Shown here: piece by piece, positions 11,989-21,582 of the stretch
Layout: every line of letters starts with the position of its first letter
How positions within the stretch are numbered: the first letter of the stretch is position 1
Assembly (NCBI GenBank): GCA_026182355.1
Contig: JAPFBL010000068.1
Span: 11,197,001 to 11,261,000, forward strand
Source: Hermatobates lingyangjiaoensis
Taxonomy: Eukaryota > Arthropoda > Insecta > Hemiptera > Hermatobatidae
DNA: 64,000 bases
Direction of reading: 5' to 3'
Program-made: the position numbers and the translations under genes
Notes under the pieces: model-generated
Database searches by the model: none
Told to the model about the DNA's origin: nothing
The model's input: only the letters and a program-made list of their open reading frames with translations

Positions 11989-12899
11989 CAGAGCTCTTCA
12001 AACTATGACCCGCCAAACAAATCCCTGTATGGTGGCCTTGAAACAAATAATTATCGTACTACAGGCATCGCTGAATTTCAAAGCTGGGGCTTCTAACTGG
12101 TAGCGCTAAGCCCGAGTCAGTTTCCCTCTCTCGCGATAATGTGACGCACAGAATCCAGTACTGGTAAGTATGCGCTGTGTATTACAACTAATCAGTTGTG
12201 TATAATCGTATATTGAGTAGTCTGCATTCTCAACAAGCTGATATTGTCAAGCTACGACTCAAGTAAATGCCATAAGTATGTACCCGACGTACAGATGTCT
12301 CTGAAGTTTACATTTCACCGTAGTTTGACATTATAGCCTTTTGGAGTTCTCCTTGGAACAAAAACGAAGTATCAGGAGTTAAATTAAATTAAAATTATTG
12401 ATCTCCAGGCAGATAACAGATTGAAACATAAGTATAGAGAAGGAAATCTGATTGAGTTGTATAAGTGCCTGCAGCAAGATCAGTTTAAGAATTTGATAAA
12501 GTTTGCTTGTAGTTTTCTATCCATTTTTGGTACAACATACTTGTGTGAACAAACATTTTTCAAAATGAAATATTTGAATTCTAACTATCGAGCAAGTTTG
12601 TCTGATGATCACTTGAAATCAATTCTTACAATTGGGTCAGCAAAATTTAATGAAATTTTGAAGTCAAAACGATAGTATCATTCGTCACACTAATTTGGTT
12701 GCATAAAACTAAAGGCAGTAATCTATATGGTTTACCCTGACATTTTCCAACAAGAAATGTTTTAATTTTTTCAGGTTCATACTCTAATATTTGAGGAGAT
12801 TAAATTACTGGCACTGATTTATTTTTATTCCTTCGGCCCGCACAACGTAGGAAGTATACAATGCGGTATATAATACACTGAAAAGTTTGGAGAACCCTG
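11989..12899 (+). mobile_element. hAT transposon, internally deleted, 911 bp
   Basis: Terminal inverted repeats CAGAGCTCTTCAAACT (left) and CAGGGTTCTCCAAACT (right end, reversed) have the hAT form. They are flanked by an exact 8-bp target duplication TTCTAGAG (11981-11988 and 12900-12907), the length used by hAT transposases. Inside, 12421-12675 codes the transposase C-terminal dimerisation region. The middle and N-terminal parts of the transposase are absent, so the element is non-autonomous. Confidence 0.85.
12421..12675 (+). pseudogene. hAT transposase C-terminal remnant
   Basis: An 84-codon open stretch contains FACSFLSIFGTTYLCEQTFF and SNYRASLSDDHLKSIL, the hAT C-terminal signature (compare GSTYLCEQTFS and R.SRL.D.HL in ZBED5- or GTF2IRD2-like proteins). 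It ends at a normal stop but has lost everything upstream, including the catalytic DDE residues. It belongs to the enclosing 911-bp element. No promoter is visible and host use is unlikely. Confidence 0.8.
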
Positions 12900-12907
12900 T
12901 TCTAGAG

Positions 12908-14007
12908 GAGGAAAGTTTGATTGTTTGTTATTTGGCACCCATTTAATTATGGGAGAGCCACATTATTAGATTCCTAAGAAATCGTAAAACTTATTCTTTT
13001 CTAAATTCATTTATACAATCAAGAAGACATAGAAATCCTTATCTATTAGTACCTGGTTTTTAGTATATTGGTTTTTAATGCATTTATTTTTTTAAACGAA
13101 TATCTACTTTTGATTATTAATACAGGACAAATGCTATGATTTTAGGAATGGGATAGAACAGTGTATAAATGTACATGACATCCCATCAATCACATATGAA
13201 TTACGTTATCCACTTGTAATTGTTTGTATGACAATTTCCTTAAAAAGTACTTTCCGAGCAAATCATAAAGTAATAAAAGTAAAAATCATTCAATGTTAAA
13301 TAAATAGGATGGATGATTTGCCGAAGTTAATTCGTAAATTAACGGACACACATGATGTTTTTTTCAATCATTAATTATCGTAAAAATAAATGAATACCAT
13401 CGTAACAAAAAACCAAGAACTACGTCAGAAGCAAACAGTCCAGATCAATTATTTTAAAAACAAGAGGAGAGGGATAAACAATTAGGAGGAATTATGAAAT
13501 GATCTATTTTCAACCATATATATGAAACCAAACTTTAAAAGATTGGTTGTTTAGATTTCTGAAGTTTTTAACCAGTACAGCCAGTTACAATGGCTTGACG
13601 CAATGTCCAGAGTACTTGATACAAAGGAAAAGAATGCGCAAACAAGGAGTATTGAAAGCGGTGATAAAACATAATTTTTGTAACATTCCTTACTAATTAC
13701 AACAGACATTGATAAAAGAGGCTAACTGTTAAATTAATAGTGCCAAAACAACTATTAAAAAAGTGTAAGAAATGGACCTTACATTTAGATATTAATTTTT
13801 AATACATTAATTCATTATATATAACAACTAAAAATATACTGAAATTTATCTTTTAATACAAACTTGTATCATCAGTAATTTAAAATTTAAAACTGAGAAC
13901 AAAATCTCATAACTACTTAACTTTAAATTCCTTACCATTTACAAAATTAAAAATATGTGTTTATATTCTTTTTCTTTAAATATAAAAATATTCAGAGGAT
14001 ATGGTCA
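12908..14007. other. AT-rich spacer
   Basis: It contains a short copy of the interspersed repeat (GGCACCCATTTAATTATGGG, 12934-12953) and otherwise low-complexity AT-rich DNA. The part nearest 14008 is presumably the 3' untranslated region of the GLYR1-like gene on the minus strand. Confidence 0.4.
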
Positions 14008-15573
14008 CTAAAATCTTGCACGAACATAGACAGCACAAGCGTCGTGTTTGGCATATCCAAGCTTCTTGGCATGCTTGTAAACTTCATTTGCTGCTGCGGT
14101 TAATGGAAGTGGTTGCTCCACAAAATCAGCCATAGTTAAAGATAACTTCAGATCTTTCTGGAGATGTTTTAACGCCATGTGGGTCCGAAAATCACTGTCT
14201 ATAATAGACTTGGCTTTGTGAAGGATCAAAGAGGACTTTAATGAAGTAAGACCTATAATTTCAAGAACATCTGACTGTTGCAAGCCCACTCTGTCAGCGA
14301 GGGCCATACCTTCAGCAAGCGCTCCTAAAGTTATTCCACTAATCAACTGGATGACAAGATTCATTTTTGAAGCGTAACCAACTTCACCCAAATAAAAAGA
14401 AGATTTACCGAAAGATTCAAAACAGGACTGGCAGTCATCATACAATGATCTGTCTCCAGCACAGAGAATTACCAGTGTTCCCTCTTCAGCTTCTGCTTTG
14501 CTTCCTTGCAACTGGGCTTCCAGATATCTTCCACCTTTACTGCATATTGCATCCGCAATATCTAAAGAAGTTTCTGAATCTATACTAGTCAATTCTATGT
14601 AGCTTTTTGATGAGTTCATTGTCTCCACTACACCATTCGGACCAAAAACTACTCCTCTACTAGCTGCAGGATCAGAGAGGCAGGATAAAATAATATCACA
14701 GGAAGCAACAACATCTGCTGGTGATGTCCCAACAAGAGCTCCTGCATCTGAGAACTGGGTTATTTTGTCTGATGACCTATTCCAAACTTTTACTTTGTGA
14801 CCTGACGTTAGAAGATTTTTTACAATTCCAGAACCAACGATGCCTAAACCTATAAACCCAAACTTGTAACTTGATGGAGTTATATTTTTATCCTTTAAAG
14901 TTTGAGAAATTGTTTCCAAATCTAAAGTAACAGAATCACTTTTAAAATCTTTCTCTGAAAAACGGGATTTATTATAAACGTTAAGAGTCGGACCTTCATT
15001 AGTATGATTGGTGACAGAAGGAGTCACAGTTTCATCGTCTTGAGAGAGTTTCTTACGTCGCTTCGGTGTTTCACTTGCTGATGAAGGAGATATAGATCGC
15101 TTTCTACCTTTTTCTCCTTTAGTGCTAGACTTGGGCTCAGAACTCGATTTTGTTTTCCTTTCTGAATCAGGTGTGTTGCTTGAATCGGACCGTTTTGCTT
15201 TCAGTTTGGTTGACTTACCACTTCCCGGGGCACCAGTAATAAGTTTATCAAATGCTTCGTCCTGTGGATTTACTGAATCATTTGGAAGAATGTCATCACC
15301 TCCACATATATGACGTTCGATTTCTTCACATGCTTCACGAAACGTTGTGGTTTTACTAGATTTTGACAAAAGCTCCTTGTGGTCGACATATGCTTTAATG
15401 TTATGATTTTCAATCCAACCGAAGTTCTTCGAACCAAAAAAGAAAACCCAGTGCATATTCTTTTTAGGAGTCCCTTTCTTATCCTTAGGAGGTTCGGAAA
15501 TTCTACCAGGCCAAGGAGGGAATCCTTTCATTTTAGCCCATACATATTCACCAACTTTAAAAATATCAGCCAT
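14008..15573 (-). CDS. GLYR1: GLYR1/NPAC (NDF)-like protein, intronless copy A
   Basis: A single uninterrupted 521-codon frame encodes a nucleosome-associated chromatin factor. Residues about 7-95 are a PWWP domain (KMKGFPPWPGRISEPP, FFFGSKNFGWI), expected to read methylated H3K36 and DNA. Residues about 100-235 are a Ser/Lys-rich linker with basic clusters (KGRKRS, KRRKK). Residues about 238-521 form a beta-hydroxyacid-dehydrogenase-like unit: a Rossmann fold with GFIGLGIVGSG (about 241-251), then an all-helical C-terminal domain. In the active-site helix (VGYASKMNLVIQ) Asn occupies the position of the catalytic Lys and Gln replaces the following Asn, so it is probably not an enzyme. This agrees with human GLYR1, which has Met there. 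The first Met directly precedes the PWWP domain and length is close to the family norm. The linker holds a Walker-A-like GAPGSGKST (about 115-123), probably coincidental. The absence of introns suggests a retrocopy or ancestral intron loss. Confidence 0.9.
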   Translation of the reverse strand: MADIFKVGEYVWAKMKGFPPWPGRISEPPKDKKGTPKKNMHWVFFFGSKNFGWIENHNIKAYVDHKELLSKSSKTTTFREACEEIERHICGGDDILPNDSVNPQDEAFDKLITGAPGSGKSTKLKAKRSDSSNTPDSERKTKSSSEPKSSTKGEKGRKRSISPSSASETPKRRKKLSQDDETVTPSVTNHTNEGPTLNVYNKSRFSEKDFKSDSVTLDLETISQTLKDKNITPSSYKFGFIGLGIVGSGIVKNLLTSGHKVKVWNRSSDKITQFSDAGALVGTSPADVVASCDIILSCLSDPAASRGVVFGPNGVVETMNSSKSYIELTSIDSETSLDIADAICSKGGRYLEAQLQGSKAEAEEGTLVILCAGDRSLYDDCQSCFESFGKSSFYLGEVGYASKMNLVIQLISGITLGALAEGMALADRVGLQQSDVLEIIGLTSLKSSLILHKAKSIIDSDFRTHMALKHLQKDLKLSLTMADFVEQPLPLTAAANEVYKHAKKLGYAKHDACAVYVRARF

Positions 15574-16930
15574 TATTCAAAGTGAGGACAATAAATTTAA
15601 AAGTCAGTCTATTTACCAGCGCAAGAAAATTCAATGTTCAGTAATCCCAATATTCCAATTTAAAGCCGGATGAAACCTTCCTGTAACGTTGAAATAAACA
15701 CCAAAAGAAACTTAACGCATTAAATTGCGTATAACTCGAATTTGTACGATACGATATCACTGAAACATTATAGTCATATAGATTTTTTTAATGTAGAAAC
15801 TGGTACACACAATTACTTGTCCCGAAAGTTGTACTAGCGTACGAATAATACAGTTTAATGGCGGCCAATAATAACCTCACTCACCCGCTTACTGCGTTAA
15901 CAAGAAATAACCGTTGTGTCCATTTCAAGGCTGACAATCATTACTCTATTCCAAATTTAAACTAAATGAGTTTCTATAATAATTTTTAATTGTTTGTTAC
16001 ATCTGTTAATAATTTTTATTCTTTAAAGTTAATTATATTAAAATAAGGAATATGTAATATTAACTTCATAACATGTTGATAAAAACCCCATTTTTTTCCA
16101 AATTATTGATTCGAAAAATTCACAATTACACATTTATCCAGCATACTAATATTCACTGATAATTACATTATCAATTCACTTGATAATTCTAATTAGTAAG
16201 AGACAGAGTACGCAAAGTTATTTCTAAACTTCCAAAGAATATTCATTTTCTTAAAATTCTGGTTATTTGCAACCTAATGATTTGAATGTAGCAATTCATA
16301 CAATTTAGTCAATTTTAATTGTTTCGATTACATTTAAACTTTGATTATGCAATAGTCTATATATTTATTAAAACGTATTTCATGTAAAATTTAATAACTG
16401 TTATCTAAGTTTCGAATTGAATCATTTCGAAGTATCCTCAAGTCAATACGTTACAATTAAAAAAAAGTATAATTTTGATAACTAAACGATCTATTCGCAA
16501 CAGAAGGAAGAATAAAATTCCTGCTTGAAAACTGATTAAAACAAACGTATAATATGATGAACATTTTATTGTAGTTGTATTTCATAAAACTATATGAAAT
16601 ATATAGTACTTACCGAAATCTCCTCCAAATATATAAATGTTAAAATATAAAATGCAAACAATTTTGATACAAAGGTTAAAACTTACTTTCAAACTACGAT
16701 TAATTTCAAAACATTCATTCTCAAATTGATTTAATCAGGAATGCTGATTTGTATTGGTTATACATATTGTTTCAGCCCACATGTATATGTTTCAATGCGA
16801 TTTTTTTTTTTGCCCTGGGTGATTTCTGTACAACTCTAATTTGAATATAACTCCACCAAGTATGGATGAAACCCATCTATACATCCTCCGGTAACTAGCC
16901 AAGGCTTCTATTTGTGTCAATGGACTTAAA
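15574..16930. other. Upstream region of GLYR1-like copy A
   Basis: This AT-rich region must contain the promoter of copy A on the minus strand. Around 15840-15930 the DNA is less AT-rich (GCGGCCAATA, CACCCGCTTACTGCG), and includes a CCAAT-like word, which is a plausible core-promoter neighbourhood. No TATA box can be assigned with confidence. Confidence 0.3.
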
Positions 16931-17430
16931 CAAAGTATATATTATTGTTATAGAATACAACATTGTATTATTTATAAAAAAAATCCATAATTTCTTATGG
17001 TAAAAGTAGAACCAAAAAAATGTTATCCTGACACATCAGTCGGACATTCTGTCATGTTTGGAATTGAATTTGATCTTATTGTAATTCCTATTTATAACTT
17101 GTTAATTACGAACATGTACTCACAGGTTTTCCTAAAAAACTTCATCTGCAAGCCACACTATTAATACATGGAATTGAGAAACTCTTCTTAAAATAGGCTG
17201 TAAATCCAAGAATTTTAATAGGCTTAAGTTTAAAATTCTTAAACTTAAAAAAATTAAAACTTAAACTAAAACCCATTAAAATTCTTGGATTTACAGCTTA
17301 TTTCAAGAAAAGTTTTTCAGTTTCATGTATTAACATGAAGGTTTGCAAAGTATATATTAATTGTTATAGAATACAACATTGTATAATTTATAAAAATAAT
17401 CCAGAATTTCTGTGTGTAAGAGTAAAAATG
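16931..17430. repeat. Direct repeats flanking a long hairpin
   Basis: Two direct repeats of about 80 bp (16931-17010 and 17346-17430) start with CAAAGTATATATTA and include GAATACAACATTGTAT. Between them lies an inverted repeat with arms 17161-17220 and 17274-17333. Shared arm words are GGATTTACAGC and its reverse GCTGTAAATCC, with CATGTATTAA at the ends. The layout suggests a foldback element or MITE, or a nested insertion. Confidence 0.6.
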
Positions 17431-17849
17431 TAAAGTAAAAAATCCATTCACAAATTAAATAACATATTGACTGCACCAAGAAACGAACTCACACTGTGGT
17501 AACACTACTGCAACATTCCATCCTCATGATGCCCATGACAATACAGTGCACAGGCAAATTAAGTACAAACAGATTATATTTTCAAATTGATTACTATAGT
17601 TTCATGAGGGAATATTTTTTTCCACATAAAGCATGAACACCAAGGCGGTAGAGGTTGATTACTAGAACATGAATGTGCAATCTGCGGCCTCCAGAAACTT
17701 ACTTAATCATCTACCTCATTCTGAAAAATTCCTCATTTTTATTACTATAAAATCATGAAGTTAATAAAAAGTCGATTGAAAATATCAATCGTCTATCAGT
17801 ACCTGTTTTCTGAACCACCATTTTACTTTACTGGAAATAAGATCTGGTG

Positions 17850-18570
17850 ATCATGAACAAATTTGATCACGAGATTTTGACGGATTTACATGTTCTGAAG
17901 TCCCCAAAGTCGTGTTATGACGTTTTTCCGATGATGGCTTAGTGTATGTGTGTGTTCATCCAAAATTTTGTGGGACGATAAAGTTCACAATTGATCTCTG
18001 ACGGATCAAAATAATATTTTATGCGAAAATTGCCCTATAATGTAGACATACTTTATGGTTTGGGAGCAATTATGCGCGATGGGAAAGTCACTTGTTTTTA
18101 GACATTTTTTAACTACTAACTCTAGCACCTTGAAATTATGGAAGTAGGAAAAGCAAAAACTGAAAAAATCCTCAGATTTTTAAAACAACTTGAAAATTGT
18201 CTTTTAATAAAGTGTAAAATTTGACTTATAATTCAATCTGAAACCTTGTAAGGAGGATACAAGACATACCGTTTGAAGGATCAAAATGATTCTATAACAA
18301 AAATTAGAGCATTATAGGGGATGAGTTGCGGTAATAAAGAACAATGACATTTTCCTAAAAAATTTAATAGAAGAAATAAACAATTTATAAAAAAAATTCT
18401 AAAATTTTAATTACCGCCAACAGCAAAAAAAGCTATAAAAACTAAACATTCATCCTGGACTAATTGCCCACCTGGTATACTTATCGGATTTGTTTGCATT
18501 TATTTAGATTAGCTTATAATTTTTTTTTAAAGGAATCGACTGAAGTAAAATTTAATTTTAATGAAAAATT
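17850..18570 (+). repeat. Dispersed copy of the 50-kb repeat family
   Basis: The block order matches the array at 49.8-52 kb: GATCACGAGATTTTGACGG, CCCCAAAGTCG.GTTATGACG, (TG)n, GTAGACATA, GGGAGCAATTATGC, GAAAGTCACTTGTTTTTAGAC, and near 18430 AGCTATAAAAACT...GTATACTT. The copy is diverged. No long ORF is present. Confidence 0.6.
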
Positions 18571-18574
18571 TTGC

Positions 18575-19170
18575 AACGATTTAATATGAAATGTAAACAA
18601 ATAAAATTCTTACATGTGAAAAATCAACGCTAATTAAACATATAATTTCTGATGCTTTCCAGTTCATCAATTTGTCTAACAAAATGCTCTGATCAATCTA
18701 AATGTTGCACCATTGAACAAAACTCAATATCAGATGTAGATTTTCTTGTCTTTATGAACCATATTATCTTTGGTTAAAATTGAAATAGGACAAAGAGACT
18801 CTTTAGTACTATAGAAGAACTGCTATATTGTTGACAAATATCCAGCTTTGTCATACGTATATATTCAATTTATGATAATATGTAAACAGAATAAAGATTC
18901 TTGACATGTGAAAAATCATACTTTATAAATAAACAGTTAAATTCTGATTTTCCTAGGATTTCATCAATTTGTCTAACAAATGCTGATCAATCTAAATGTA
19001 AGTAAGCTATATGAACTAAAACAATATCAGATGTTGAGATTTTCAGATTATACATTTATGAACCTGAATACATTTCATCTTTGGTTAAATATTTGAATAG
19101 TGACAATTTCTGAGACTGTATTATTACCTATAGCAGACTGCTATCATTGTTGATGAATAGTCTTCAATAG
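18575..19170 (+). repeat. Diverged tandem duplication (~290 bp unit)
   Basis: Units at about 18580-18860 and 18870-19170 share ACATGTGAAAAATCA, TCATCAATTTGTCTAACAAA, TGATCAATCTAAATG, AATATCAGATGT and ATCTTTGGTTAAA in the same order. It appears to be the tail of the repeat copy directly upstream, duplicated. Confidence 0.65.
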
Positions 19171-19799
19171 ACTATATTCTACATAGCAAAATAGTTCTAA
19201 AAAATCAGCCAGTTAAATTTATATATATGTTAAAATGTAGCTTCAAACTACAAACACTTTAAATTATAATAAAAAGCCGGCTTTGAATTTGATTTGCGTA
19301 TGCAAAACTGGCTAATTACTGATATATTTGTTTCTCAATGTATATTTACAGGAACCTTATAACAGAGAACAGTACGAAGAAAAACGAAAAGTGATTTCAT
19401 AAAAACAATGTTATAATTTTACTATTACAATTTTATAAAAGGAATATTTTTTTATCACTTTAATCTAACACCGCTGAACTCTGTTGATGAAATAGAGAAG
19501 AGTTACTTAGATTATTTGTAATTTAAGTTTATCAAAAAAATTCCTCAATATTAGTTCAAATGGCTCTTTGTTTCTAGCATCAATTAGAAACTAGGGACAG
19601 GCCAGTTTTGTCATTAATCTGATTCTGAAAACCCAGGTAAGTAGTTAAAGTGATAATCATTTGGCAACGTCTTTTCCTAAAATATACGTAATAAAACTCT
19701 GTGTGTGCATTCTTAAAACAGACTTATTTACAACATGCTTCACAGAAGCACTACATGTACGTTTAGATAAAATAGTGAATATATATTGATTGAATGTTT

Positions 19800-19940
19800 T
19801 CACCGGCCCACGTCAACAATATTGAATAGCAAAATTGTTGGTATTGTCTGGCTGCACATACCATGTTTGCTGCTTCTTTGGCTAGTAAGTTAGCTCAAAC
19901 ATTCTCTACGATTCCTACATGGGCTTTAACCTAACAGAAG
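19800..19940 (-). mobile_element. Non-LTR element RNase H scrap
   Basis: On the minus strand, around 19938-19800, the translation reads KAHVGIVENV, a stop, then ANLLAKEAANMV. This is the C-terminal RNase H motif (KAHVG.. .N..AD.LAKEA) of a non-LTR polyprotein. It has a stop and no flanking domains, so it is a dead fragment. Confidence 0.45.
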
Positions 19941-21396
19941 TTCAATACGACTCATTTTTGATTTCATTTACATATATAATTTCTAATTTCTTCATAATAC
20001 ATAATTAAGAAAAAATCTATAAATTAGAAAAATTTGCATAGAAACCGCTGTAGTCAAGTTCTCGCGCGCGCACACTCCACAATTTTCAGTATTGGTAATT
20101 GCTCAGTTTGATTGTTGGTGTAGTAGCAGTCGAGACGGCATTCCAAGGATTCATTGCTGAAGTATTACTGCAAAGTTGTCCAAGATTCTAATTTTGAAGA
20201 TACAAGTTTTTCTTCATATTGTTTCCGAACTTCGTAACATCTTATCTTTCTTCATCTTTCTTTCAAGCTCTTTGTAGAGCTTGATTGTTATGCGTCCTCT
20301 CAAACTGCCGTCTACAAGTGTTAGTCTTTTTGCGCAAAACTATCAGTTCTGGATTCCACCTGTTGACAGTACAATGGTCTGCTCAACAATATTACCTATT
20401 TATAGGTATTGACTCGTGATATTATTATTATGGTGAAGAAGTTCTTCAACACGTCTTCAAATTATTACTTTTTTTTTAAAGAAAATCCCCAGTTTCATAT
20501 CAATTGACCCTGCTGTAACTGATTGGTCCTTCAATTATTCATTAAGCTTATTAAAATATATTCCAGGCTGCGTTCTTTGTCTTAAATCTGTAAACAGAAA
20601 GCTGATTGCCACTAGAATAGTGAGTGAACTCACTATAAACGAGATATGTGGCATCCTACATGTCACCACCGCCGCGAGGTCCATGCAACTCATCCTATTA
20701 GTTGGTCACTAATGTGAATTGGCCCACATCTTTTCCTTATTGTTATTATTATTCAATGCTATTATACACTGTTCTTATGAGTATTTTTATTATTATTTCG
20801 TTAATACACTTAGCATTATTTTGTGTCCATACCTTGCCTCTTTCCCTTTATCTCCCTGTTCTTTTAATCCCCCCCCCCCCAACTCTGTTGGTTGCAAAGT
20901 TTTGATTGATATAATAGTCACACCATGTAAATGGTTGAGTAACCATTTACAGGCTGATGACGACGATGGCAAAATATTGAAGTCAGTTACATTGAACATT
21001 CTTTCTTCACGTGCTTCCTTTTAAGTGTTTTACTATGTAATTTAATGTGTTGTTTTCGTGGACCGTTTCGTTACATATATGATACACAGGCAACAAAATC
21101 TCTACTAATTGTTTGAGGTTGGCTCATCTTCTTAACGATGATGACGCAGATGATATATTAAAGTGAGTTATGGTACGTTACCTTTTCTCCTTGTTTTCTT
21201 TCAGATGTTTTATTGTACTTAGGTAAAGTTTAATCTATATTCAGTGTATACATAGACAGAGTAAATAAGGGAAAAAGAGACAGGATAGGGAGTAGGAAAT
21301 AAAAAAAGATATTAAAACCACTCAGATATTAAAAACATCTACCTTTCCATAAAACAATGTGCAAGTAAAAAGTATAAACAAAAATAATTCCATGCG
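19941..21396. other. Spacer downstream of FIG4
   Basis: No gene is seen. It contains a run of 12 C (20869-20880), a perfect short palindrome TGTAAATGGTT...AACCATTTACA (20926-20951), and two similar about 180-bp stretches (about 20925-21035 and 21115-21215, sharing GATGACGACGATGG- or GATGATGACGCAGATG-like words). The part nearest 21396 is FIG4 3' untranslated region. Confidence 0.35.
21208..21213 (-). terminator. Possible FIG4 polyadenylation signal
   Basis: TTTATT on the plus strand is AATAAA on the minus strand, 184 bp after the FIG4 stop. It is the first canonical hexamer I see downstream. Confidence 0.35.
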
Positions 21397-21582
21397 TTAG
21401 ACATGGACGTGCTGAAATCTATCCTCCCATCCTGTGACTGTGAAAAGATCCAGTTCATTGTTTACGTATCTGGCTAACTTTTCTATATTTGTTGGAGTTA
21501 TCCAGTCACGGAATGACTCATGCTTGGTGGCATATTCTTCATAAAGTTTCATCGATTCTGTTTTCACCTTGGGAACTGCAAC
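21397..21582 (-). CDS. FIG4: FIG4 exon 16 (last coding exon)
   Basis: The acceptor TTTTTAG precedes 21582 and the stop TAA is at 21399-21397. It encodes [20 protein letters not shown], then [10 protein letters not shown] and a tail ending [10 protein letters not shown]. The start matches the conserved 'YEV..P.V' step of the FIG4 C-terminus. Confidence 0.85.
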   Translation of the reverse strand, partial: VAVPKVKTESMKLYEEYATKHESFRDWITPTNIEKLARYVNNELDLFTVTGWEDRFQHVHV

